Shown: positions 1-5,972, counted from the stretch's first letter. The stretch is DNA of 8,752 nt from Lachnospiraceae bacterium UBA1066 (GCA_002316215.1 DCDB01000032.1:1-8752), one strand, 5' to 3'. Made by a program: numbers and translations. The notes: generated by a model not told the origin, from the sequence alone.

Positions 1-1
1 T

Positions 2-1282
2 TTACTCTTCAAATTTTTCCCGGTTGATCCAGAGCCCCAGCGCCGGGTTCGGGATATAATAGATTTCCTCGCCGTCCGGCAGCGTATTGTAGCCGTAAGT
101 CAGCTTCTCCGGATTGTATTTTTTGATCATTTCATCGTACGAAGCCGCCTGATAGCCGACGCCTCGTACTTCATTTTCCGAAATATTCCGGACAGCGTAG
201 GTAATGGAAAATCTTCCGTCAGACGACCCGTGAATGAGGTGAGCGGCAGCGCCCATATTATCGCGCAGGTCCTGGTTTTCCGGCTTTTTAAACTCCTCCA
301 GGATTTTTACCCGCCCGCGGTATCCGTATTTTCGTATAAGGACATCCACGGCAGGATCCTCTCCGAAACGCTCGATTCCGGGCGCCAGGATAATCAGCTC
401 TCCGCCGGACACCTGCGCCATACGGGTACGGTAAACCGCTTTATTTCCGAGCCAGGTGCTCTTAAATTCCTTCGGCGTCAGGTAAACGACGCATTTCTTG
501 ATCCCGTGTTCGACAAAATCGATGTTCTTTTTCTGAGCCAGCGCGACCGCTGCTTCAAAACCCGACCGCTCTTCGCTGATGAACAGCCCGTGCATATGTA
601 TTTTGTCTTCCGGCGCTGTCGTAACCGTGAGTGCAAACAGGATCGGACGTTCTTTAAGAAAATGCGTGAAAGAATAATCAAAAATCTTCCGCACAGGCGT
701 ATGGTCGCGCCCCATCATCCGCTCCATACCGTAGACCGCACCGACCATATGCGAGGAATTAATCATTTGAGACCCGCCGCAGCCTACGAAGAGGTTCTTG
801 GCGTGGTTTGCCATGCCGACGACTTCATGAGGCACGACCTGGCCGACCGAAACAATGAGGTCATATTTCGGATCCATAAGCAGCCGGTTGATCTCCACGC
901 TGACCGGCGAATCCCAGAGTCCCTCCGTGATCTCCATAATGTAATCTTTCGGAACCTCGCCCAGCTTCACGACATCGGTCCGCCAGTTATGGACAATGAA
1001 TTTCTCAAACGGGATATCCCCGTACATGGATGAGGCTTCTTCTTTTGTCATGGCCACATGCGTGCCCAGCGCCGGCATGACGTCGACCCCGGCGCCGGCA
1101 TCCGTCAAAAAATGATAATAGGCATTCGTAATAATTCCGGCTCCGGAATAAAACCTTGTGATATCCGGCGGCAGAAGCAGCGCATGCTTAATTGTCCGAT
1201 TCTTTAACGATTCCCGAACAGCGAGACGGATTTCATTATCCGAAAGCCCGTTCTCATTTTCTGCATACCGAAAAATTTCCAT
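2..1282 (-). CDS. LarA-like nickel-pincer 2-hydroxyacid racemase/epimerase (possible D-gluconate/D-mannonate 2-epimerase)
   Basis: This 426-residue cytoplasmic protein resembles the lactate racemase (LarA, DUF2088) family, whose enzymes invert a 2-hydroxyacid carbon with a nickel-pincer nucleotide bound to a lysine. Visible motifs are D40-x-T-R43 (the family DxTR signature), A71-L-G-T-H75 followed by MT, P151-H152, K162 (about where LarA has its cofactor-binding lysine), H178 (a possible nickel ligand), and G293-G-E-L-I-I-L-A-P-G ahead of ERFGED. The reading frame runs upstream to 1456, but the ATG at 1282 is preferred: it has GGAGG at 1289-1293, and the extra N-terminus does not look like protein. 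The stop is intact at the window edge. It lies 82 bases after the kinase gene, probably in the same transcript. No larB, larC or larE cofactor genes are visible. Family assignment is fairly secure. The substrate is inferred: the uronate/6-phosphogluconate context points to a hexonate rather than lactate. Confidence 0.85.
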   Translation of the reverse strand: MEIFRYAENENGLSDNEIRLAVRESLKNRTIKHALLLPPDITRFYSGAGIITNAYYHFLTDAGAGVDVMPALGTHVAMTKEEASSMYGDIPFEKFIVHNWRTDVVKLGEVPKDYIMEITEGLWDSPVSVEINRLLMDPKYDLIVSVGQVVPHEVVGMANHAKNLFVGCGGSQMINSSHMVGAVYGMERMMGRDHTPVRKIFDYSFTHFLKERPILFALTVTTAPEDKIHMHGLFISEERSGFEAAVALAQKKNIDFVEHGIKKCVVYLTPKEFKSTWLGNKAVYRTRMAQVSGGELIILAPGIERFGEDPAVDVLIRKYGYRGRVKILEEFKKPENQDLRDNMGAAAHLIHGSSDGRFSITYAVRNISENEVRGVGYQAASYDEMIKKYNPEKLTYGYNTLPDGEEIYYIPNPALGLWINREKFEE

Positions 1283-1364
1283 TTCTCTCCTCCCTGAACA
1301 TGAAAAATGTCCTGAACGCTGCCCTGCCGCCTTATCGTTTTCACTGCCCTGTCCCCTTACAATT

Positions 1365-2444
1365 TTACCGTTTGACACGCGCGTTTCCTGCGTAGATGTT
1401 CCAGACCTGATCTTCCGAGGATGGCGAGCCGTAATCATTGAGGCAGGTAGGAACAAGCGCTCCGCAGGCCCAGCCGAACTGCATGCATTTTTCCGGCTCC
1501 CAGCCTTTCAGGACGCCGTATAAGAGGCCGCCCGTAAAACCGTCGCCGCCGCCGATACGGTCAAGCACCGGAATATCCCGCTGGTTCTCGACATAATACT
1601 GTCCGTCTGCTTCCAGGATGGCGCCCCATTTATGCTCATTGGCATTGATGACCGTGCGCAGCGTCGTAGCAAAGATCTGCGTTCCCGGGAATTCCTTCCG
1701 GGCGGTTTCAATCATGCCCTTGAAACCTTCGATTTTATTTTCAATATCCTTTCCGCCCGCTTCCGGTCCCTTAAGGCCCAGTGCCAGCTGAAAGTCTTCT
1801 TCATTTCCGATCAGGATATCCGCCATCCCGGCGATCTGCGTGAAAATGCCGCGCAGTTCCGTTTCACGGCCTTTCCAGAAAGAGGCGCGGAAATTGAGGT
1901 CAAATGAAATGACCGTACCGTAACTCTTCGCAGCTTTCGCAAGCTCCAGACAGAACTTACTCGTTTCTTCCGAAAGCGCCGCAATGAGACCGGAAATGTG
2001 CAGGATTGCAACACCTTCCTTTCCGAAAATGCGGTCGATATCAAATTCACGGATGTCCAGCGTACGTCCGACTTCGCCGGCACGGTCATTTGTCACGACC
2101 GGTCCGCGCAGTCCGTAGCCCGAATCGGCGATGTTGAACTGGTGGCGGTAGCCCCAGGGGCCGCCTGCATCGACCGAAGCTCCTTCATATTCGATGTTGC
2201 GGCTCCTCAGCTCATTTTGAATAAAGGAAGCAATGGCATTATCCTTCACAAATTTTGTCAGAACCAGGCCCTTATAGCCCAGCGAGGAAGCAATATTTAC
2301 GACATTGCTCTCCGCGGACGTCGCCTGCATGTAAAATGTATGGCTGTTCTGGACGCACTGCCGGTCCGCCGGCGTAATGCGGACGCCCATGGACGTCGGG
2401 CAGGCAATCCCGTATCTATATTCTTTCTTCAGCTCTATCTTCAT
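1365..2444 (-). CDS. PfkB (ribokinase)-family sugar-acid kinase, KDG-kinase-like
   Basis: This 359-residue PfkB-fold kinase should phosphorylate a sugar or sugar acid with ATP in the cytoplasm. An N-terminal substrate segment includes E45-S-N-V-V-N-I-A (the family GGxxxNxA region). The D182-L-N-F-R186 segment matches the DPNxR pattern of 2-keto-3-deoxygluconate kinases. NEED lies at 214-217. The anion-hole and catalytic-base motif reads DRIGGGDGFTGG at 295-306, with D301 the likely base. The motif has GGGDG where most family members have GAGDA or GAGDS. The ATG at 2444 has an AAAGGGG ribosome site (2451-2457). The gene is separated from gnd by 257 bases filled by a repeat, so it may depend on readthrough or on its own promoter. 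Homology alone favours KDG kinase. Its position between gnd and an epimerase gene makes gluconate a plausible alternative substrate, which is inference. Confidence 0.85.
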   Translation of the reverse strand: MKIELKKEYRYGIACPTSMGVRITPADRQCVQNSHTFYMQATSAESNVVNIASSLGYKGLVLTKFVKDNAIASFIQNELRSRNIEYEGASVDAGGPWGYRHQFNIADSGYGLRGPVVTNDRAGEVGRTLDIREFDIDRIFGKEGVAILHISGLIAALSEETSKFCLELAKAAKSYGTVISFDLNFRASFWKGRETELRGIFTQIAGMADILIGNEEDFQLALGLKGPEAGGKDIENKIEGFKGMIETARKEFPGTQIFATTLRTVINANEHKWGAILEADGQYYVENQRDIPVLDRIGGGDGFTGGLLYGVLKGWEPEKCMQFGWACGALVPTCLNDYGSPSSEDQVWNIYAGNARVKR

Positions 2445-2487
2445 AATTTACCCCTTTCGATAAATGAATTTCTTTCGACGCCTGCAT

Positions 2488-2511
2488 TTTCCTGCAGACA
2501 GGAAACTTTTT
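2488..2511. terminator. Candidate terminator hairpin in the left end of repeat copy A
   Basis: TTTCCTG (2488-2494) and CAGGAAA (2499-2505) form a perfect 7-base-pair stem with a CAGA loop. On the plus strand it is followed by CTTTTTGACTTTT. On the minus strand (kinase operon direction) a T-rich tail is less clear, so strong termination of the gnd-to-kinase transcript by this hairpin is not certain. Confidence 0.4.
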
Positions 2512-2646
2512 GACTTTTAACTCCCGCTTTTCCCATGATGCCCCGGATTGCTCCATCGCTTCGCGATTCCCGCAATCCTCAAAACATTCGGAATTCGCTG
2601 ATTTGCTTCGCAAATCGCTTCTTCCTCATGTTTTTGCGCGTCCAAG

Positions 2647-2684
2647 GTCAAAAAGTTTTTCCTGCAAGCAGGAAACTTTTTGAC
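2647..2684. terminator. Long inverted repeat just downstream of gnd, possible two-way terminator
   Basis: The arms GTCAAAAAG(TT)TTTCCTGC (2647-2665) and GCAGGAAACTTTTTGAC (2668-2684) pair over 17 base pairs, with a two-base bulge and an AA loop. Either strand gives a GC-containing stem followed by a run of T (CTTTTT), which fits intrinsic termination in both directions. It begins about 18 bases beyond the gnd stop codon. If active, it would attenuate transcription from gnd into the kinase and epimerase genes. Confidence 0.5.
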
Positions 2685-2708
2685 TTTTGACGCTTGCATC
2701 ATTATACT
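2680..2708 (+). promoter_or_regulatory. Promoter-like elements at the edge of repeat copy A, directed into the 3' end of gnd (antisense)
   Basis: TTGACT (2680-2685) and TATACT (2703-2708) lie 17 bases apart on the plus strand, each one base from the sigma-70/SigA consensus. Transcription would run antisense to gnd. No plus-strand gene follows, so this may be fortuitous or a property of the repeat end. The related end fragment near 6871-6902 precedes a real gene. Confidence 0.3.
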
Positions 2709-4153
2709 GTGTAGTTCTTTGACGACGTGGCTCCGCCGTGGCCGGTCCAGTTTGTATGGAAGAACTTTCCCCTCTCAGAATCGAGCCGCTCGTAGGTATG
2801 CGCGCCGAAGTAATCGCGCTGCGCCTGCAGCAGATTGGCAGGAAGAAATTCCGACGTATAACCGTCAAAGTAGGAAAGAGCCGAACTCATGCCGGGCACC
2901 GGGATCCCCTTCATCGCCGCTTCCGCCACAACCTTTCTCCAGGAATCCTCGCAGCTTTTAATCGTATCCTTGAAGAAAGGATCGAGAATCAGATTTGCCA
3001 GCCCGGGGTTGGTATCATAAGCTTCCTTGATTTTCCCAAGGAAAGTGCTGCGGATAATACAGCCGCCCCTCCACATCAGGGCAATACCGCCGTAGTTCAA
3101 GTTCCAGCCGTACGTCTTTGCGGCCGTCCGCATCAGAGTATAGCCCTGTGCATAAGAGATAATCTTGGACGCATAGAGCGCTTTGCGCATCGCTTCAAGA
3201 AATTCTTCCTTATCTCCTTCAAAGGCAGCCTCTTTCTTCGGATATTCCTTCGCCGCCGCGGTACGATCCTCCTTCATGGCAGAGAGGCACCTTGCAAAAA
3301 CAGCCTCGCCGATCAGGGTAAGCGGAACCCCCTCTTCCAGAGCGGAAATCCCGGTCCACTTTCCGGTACCTTTCTGGCCTGCGGTATCAAGGATTTTCTC
3401 GACAATCGGAGTTCCGTCCGTATCCTTAAATGCCAGGATCTTTCCGGTTATTTCGATAAGATAGCTGGAAAGCTCCGTCTTGTTCCATTCCGTAAAAATC
3501 TCCGACATCTCGTCATCCGACATATGAAGGAGCTTCCGCATGATCTGGTAGCACTCGCAGATAAGCTCCATGTCACCGTATTCAATACCGTTATGAACCA
3601 TCTTTACAAAATGCCCGGCGCCATTTTCACCTACCCAGTCGCAGCACGGTTCCCCGTCATCCGTGTGCGCGCAGATTTTCTGAAAAACCGGCTTCACGAA
3701 TTCCCAGGCAGCCTTCGAACCGCCCGGCATAAGCGAAGGCCCGTTCAGCGCACCTTCTTCTCCTCCGGAAACGCCGGTACCGATGAACAGCTTTCCCTGG
3801 CTCTCCACATACTGCGTGCGGCGTGTCGTATCGTTATAATTGGAATTGCCGCCGTCAATAATGATATCGCCGTCATCTAAAAGAGGCAGGAGTGCGTCGA
3901 TTGTCTGATCGACAGGACTGCCGGCCCGGATCATCATCATGATTTTCCTCGGTGCTTTAAGGCTTTCGACAAGCTCTTTAAAGGAATGGCAGCCGATAAA
4001 TCTCTTACCTTTTCCGCGTCCTTCCGTGAAGCGGTCTACCCAATCCGTTTCAATATTGAAGACAGCTGCCGAATACCCTTTTGACTCCATATTCATTGCC
4101 AGGTTCTCGCCCATAACCGCAAGTCCGATCATTCCAATATCTGCTTTTTCCAT
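2702..4153 (-). CDS. gnd: 6-phosphogluconate dehydrogenase (decarboxylating), probably NAD-linked
   Basis: This 483-residue enzyme oxidises and decarboxylates 6-phosphogluconate to ribulose 5-phosphate and is of full family length. The N-terminal Rossmann motif is G10-L-A-V-M-G-E-N. Substrate and catalytic residues are present: S129-G-G, K184 in GHFVKMVHNGIEYGDM, H187-N188, E191, and R446 and H452 in the C-terminal RDYFGAHTYER. In the cofactor loop the family's NADP-binding N-R-T/S reads N33-I-E-T36. The arginine that grips the 2'-phosphate is missing and an acidic residue is present, so NAD preference is inferred, as for Bacillus GntZ-type enzymes. The ATG at 4153 has GAGGAG six bases away. 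A TTG at 4174 would add seven residues ahead of the Rossmann strand and is less likely. The gene begins 10 bases after the uxaC stop, which suggests a catabolic role beside uronate genes. Confidence 0.95.
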   Translation of the reverse strand: MEKADIGMIGLAVMGENLAMNMESKGYSAAVFNIETDWVDRFTEGRGKGKRFIGCHSFKELVESLKAPRKIMMMIRAGSPVDQTIDALLPLLDDGDIIIDGGNSNYNDTTRRTQYVESQGKLFIGTGVSGGEEGALNGPSLMPGGSKAAWEFVKPVFQKICAHTDDGEPCCDWVGENGAGHFVKMVHNGIEYGDMELICECYQIMRKLLHMSDDEMSEIFTEWNKTELSSYLIEITGKILAFKDTDGTPIVEKILDTAGQKGTGKWTGISALEEGVPLTLIGEAVFARCLSAMKEDRTAAAKEYPKKEAAFEGDKEEFLEAMRKALYASKIISYAQGYTLMRTAAKTYGWNLNYGGIALMWRGGCIIRSTFLGKIKEAYDTNPGLANLILDPFFKDTIKSCEDSWRKVVAEAAMKGIPVPGMSSALSYFDGYTSEFLPANLLQAQRDYFGAHTYERLDSERGKFFHTNWTGHGGATSSKNYTV

Positions 4154-4159
4154 TTTTTT

Positions 4160-4166
4160 CTCCTCA
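4160..4166 (-). promoter_or_regulatory. gnd ribosome binding site overlapping the uxaC stop codon
   Basis: The gnd Shine-Dalgarno GAGGAG (minus strand, 4165-4160) shares two bases with the uxaC TGA stop (4166-4164). A six-base all-A spacer (minus strand) separates it from the gnd ATG. Ribosomes ending uxaC stop on the gnd initiation site, so translational coupling is likely. Confidence 0.8.
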
Positions 4167-5567
4167 TTTTTCAAATCCGAAATATCGTACCGTATTATTA
4201 TAACAAATATCTTCTATCAGCTTTTTAAGTGCTTCTTCATCGTCCGGATATTCTCCGTCCTCAACCCAGCCTCCGATCAGATTGCAGAGGATTCTTCGGA
4301 AATATTCATGCCGGGCATAAGAAAGAAAACTGCGCGAATCCGTAAGCATCCCGAGGAAATTTCCGAGAAGTCCGAGATTTCCCAAAGATACCATCAGATC
4401 CTCCATGCCCTTTTTATGATCGTTGAACCACCAAGCGGTTCCGTGCTGTACCCTGCCTCCCGATGAGGCATCCTGGAAGCATCCGATCACAGAATCCAGC
4501 ATCTGGTTGTCGTTTGGGTTCAGCGAATAAAGAACCGTTTTCGGAAGTGTGCCTGCCGTATTCATGGCGTCCAGAAGACCGATCAGCTCCGAAGCGGGAG
4601 ATTCGTCGCCGATGCAGTCATAGCCGGTATCCGGCCCGAGCATTTCAAACATCGCTTTATTATTGTTGCGCCTGCACCCGTAGTGAAGCTGCATGACAAA
4701 ATCTCTCTTCTTATATTCCCCCGCCATAAAAAGAAGGAAAAATGTCTTAAACTGCCTTTCTTCTTTCCTTGTCAGTTCTTCTCCTGCCAGACGCTTCTTC
4801 AGAATTCCGTCTGCTTCTTCATATAAGACAGGTTCATAGATCACCGTTTCCAGCCCGTGGTCACTGACGCAGGCTCCTCTGTCCTTAAAATAATCAAGAC
4901 GTTCCGCCAAAGCTCCTTCAAAAGATGCCAGATCTTTTATTTCTGTCCCTGCACTTTCTCCCAGCTTCCGGATATATTCCGGATAGTCTTCCTTTTCAAT
5001 GTTCATCGCCCGGTCAGGCCTAAAGGCCGGAAGGACTTTAAAAGGAAGACCTTCCTTAGCAATTTTCGCATGCCACTTAAGGGTATCCGCCGGGTCGTCC
5101 GTCGTGCAGATATGCGTGACATTTGATTTTAAAATGAGATAACGCGCCGAAATTTTTTCTTCCCTGATCTTTCGAAGGCTTAAATTCCAGACCTCCTCAG
5201 CCGTATCCCCCTTCAGGATGCCCTGATAGCCGAAATACCTCTGCAGCTCCAGATGGCTCCAGTGGTAAAGCGGATTGCCGGGAGCCTTTTCCAGCGTTTC
5301 CGCCCATTTCTGGAACTTATCCCGGTCGGAAGCGTCTCCGGTGATATATTTCTCTTCCACGCCGTTGGCGCGCATCATCCTCCACTTATAGTGATCCCCC
5401 TCCAGCCACATCCGGGTGATATTTTCATACCGTCTGTCCTCTGCGATTTCCTTCGGGCTCAAATGGCAGTGATAATCAGCAATCGGCATTTTATCTGCAT
5501 AATCATGAAACAAATGAACAGCAGTCGGTGTCTGAAGCAGAAAATCCTGATCCATAAATTTTTTCAT
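4164..5567 (-). CDS. uxaC: Uronate isomerase (glucuronate isomerase)
   Basis: UxaC interconverts D-glucuronate and D-fructuronate (also D-galacturonate and D-tagaturonate) in the cytoplasm, the first intracellular step of uronate breakdown. The 467-residue product is close to the roughly 470 residues of E. coli UxaC. It shows the amidohydrolase-fold H33-C-H35 metal-binding motif in DYHCHLSPKEI, HLELQRYFG near 105-113, T155-T-D-D-P159, QLHYGCRRNNN in the second half, SLNPNDNQML, and the family C-terminus (MLTDSRSFLSYARHEYFRR, then IGGWVEDGEYP). The ATG at 5567 has GGAGGG five bases upstream. The frame runs to 5633, but that extension is not conserved-looking and would cover the leader palindrome. 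It is the first gene of the leftward unit and is probably controlled from the 5568-5972 region. Confidence 0.96.
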   Translation of the reverse strand: MKKFMDQDFLLQTPTAVHLFHDYADKMPIADYHCHLSPKEIAEDRRYENITRMWLEGDHYKWRMMRANGVEEKYITGDASDRDKFQKWAETLEKAPGNPLYHWSHLELQRYFGYQGILKGDTAEEVWNLSLRKIREEKISARYLILKSNVTHICTTDDPADTLKWHAKIAKEGLPFKVLPAFRPDRAMNIEKEDYPEYIRKLGESAGTEIKDLASFEGALAERLDYFKDRGACVSDHGLETVIYEPVLYEEADGILKKRLAGEELTRKEERQFKTFFLLFMAGEYKKRDFVMQLHYGCRRNNNKAMFEMLGPDTGYDCIGDESPASELIGLLDAMNTAGTLPKTVLYSLNPNDNQMLDSVIGCFQDASSGGRVQHGTAWWFNDHKKGMEDLMVSLGNLGLLGNFLGMLTDSRSFLSYARHEYFRRILCNLIGGWVEDGEYPDDEEALKKLIEDICYNNTVRYFGFEK

Positions 5568-5592
5568 TTTCCCTCCGTTTCTTTGAATCCGG

Positions 5593-5612
5593 TTCAGCTT
5601 TACAAAGCTGAA
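5593..5612. promoter_or_regulatory. Near-perfect 20-base palindrome in the uxaC leader (operator or RNA hairpin)
   Basis: TTCAGCTTT (5593-5601) and AAAGCTGAA (5604-5612) are exact reverse complements around a two-base centre. The site ends 26 bases before the uxaC start codon position on the minus strand, just ahead of its ribosome site. The short centre and high symmetry favour a dimeric repressor or activator operator over an RNA hairpin, whose loop would be very tight. The binding protein is unknown. Confidence 0.5.
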
Positions 5613-5741
5613 AACCTTTATCGAGCAGAGCATATCAGTTTTTCCGTTTCTTTACTTGGTATTAACTGCTTGAAATATGGTGAAAATTGCTGTACTGTAA
5701 AATTCATAAAATATTATGGCGTCAAAGTACCTTATGACACC

Positions 5742-5866
5742 TATGATGCCTCGCATTGCTCCACTGCTTCGCGATTCCGCGGTTTCTAAAAACATTCGGA
5801 AACCACTTATTTACTGCGTAAATTGCTCTTTCCTCATATTTTGCGCGTCCGGGGTCAAAAGTTTTA
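5742..5866. repeat. Dispersed extragenic repeat, copy B (diverged)
   Basis: This copy aligns by eye with 2535-2660, sharing ATGATGCC, ATTGCTCCA, GCTTCGCGATTCC, AAAACATTCGGAA, TTTCCTCAT, TTTGCGCGTCC and GGTCAAAAGTTTT. The second hairpin of copy A is conserved as a fold but not in sequence. Here it is ATTTAC (5809-5814), loop TGC, GTAAAT (5818-5823), so a G-C pair has become A-T on both arms. The terminal CAGGAAA hairpins of copy A are missing, so this copy is truncated or decayed. It lies inside the divergent promoter region. Confidence 0.7.
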
Positions 5867-5875
5867 GAGATGGAA

Positions 5876-5892
5876 AATTTACACAGTAAATT
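5876..5892. promoter_or_regulatory. 17-base palindrome upstream of the AraC-family gene
   Basis: AATTTAC (5876-5882) and GTAAATT (5886-5892) are exact reverse complements around ACA. The same TTTAC-N3-GTAAATTGC pattern occurs 68 bases to the left, in the hairpin of repeat copy B (5810-5826), and a weaker version lies at 5651-5663. Repetition at the same locus makes this an operator candidate. Alternatively it is an A+T-rich hairpin of no function. Confidence 0.4.
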
Positions 5893-5972
5893 GCGTATTT
5901 CGACAGTTTAGATCATGAAAATCGCGAAGTAACGGAACAATCCGAAGTTTCATGCTATGAGGGAGAAAAGTC

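Larger units (their letters stand above)
2481..2700. repeat. Dispersed extragenic repeat, copy A (hairpin-rich, inverted-repeat ends)
   Basis: This copy fills nearly all the gap between gnd and the kinase gene. The core at about 2535-2660 is repeated, with divergence, at 5743-5866. It holds a two-part hairpin: GGATTGC (2545-2551) pairs with GCAATCC (2572-2578), and inside it ATCGC (2555-2559) pairs with GCGAT (2563-2567). A second hairpin is GATTTGC (2600-2606), loop TTC, GCAAATC (2610-2616). The core is bounded by an inverted repeat, CAGGAAACTTTTTGAC at 2499-2514 against GTCAAAAAG(TT)TTTCCTG at 2647-2664. The right-hand end (2668-2700) partly repeats the left end in direct orientation and recurs after the AraC gene. 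No transposase is seen. It resembles a small non-autonomous mobile or REP-like element. Short open frames crossing it are not taken as genes. Confidence 0.75.
5568..5972. other. Divergent intergenic region between uxaC and the AraC-family gene
   Basis: These 405 bases contain no convincing gene. From left to right they hold the uxaC ribosome site, a 20-base palindrome (5593-5612), a TTTAC-N3-GTATT element (5651-5663), diverged repeat copy B (about 5742-5866), a 17-base palindrome (5876-5892) and the regulator's ribosome site GAGGGAG (5959-5965). A possible leftward promoter has TTGACG at 5725-5720, but the hexamer 17 bases on (TTTTAC, 5702-5697) is a poor -10. I could not identify a convincing promoter for the AraC gene or a clear catabolite-repression (cre) site. 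Confidence 0.7.

Noticed and set aside
230..1033. A 267-codon open frame on the plus strand, antisense to the LarA-like gene
   Set aside because: It shows shadow composition, no recognisable domain and complete overlap with a conserved gene.
1283..1456. N-terminal extension of the LarA-like protein (58 codons)
   Set aside because: It overlaps the end of the kinase gene and has unstructured composition. The ATG at 1282 has an excellent ribosome site and begins a typical family N-terminus.
2481..2700. CRISPR array or riboswitch between gnd and the kinase gene
   Set aside because: The repeated segments are not regularly spaced with unique spacers, and no known riboswitch core could be recognised. 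A dispersed repeat explains the pattern better.
2416..2702. Two small minus-strand open frames between gnd and the kinase gene (61-65 codons)
   Set aside because: They run through the dispersed repeat, and their sequence is explained by its hairpins and direct repeats. There is no convincing ribosome site.
2738..3880. A 380-codon open frame on the plus strand, antisense to gnd
   Set aside because: It lies wholly within the well-supported gnd gene, its translation is rich in Arg, His and Pro with no recognisable motif, and no good ribosome site was seen. It is a codon-bias shadow.
5568..5633. N-terminal extension of UxaC (22 codons)
   Set aside because: It spans the leader palindrome and the GGAGGG ribosome site of the ATG at 5567, and the shorter protein matches the family length.
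5568..5972. CcpA cre site in the divergent promoter region
   Set aside because: Several TGAAA-type stretches were compared with the cre consensus. All lacked the central CG or the matching right half.
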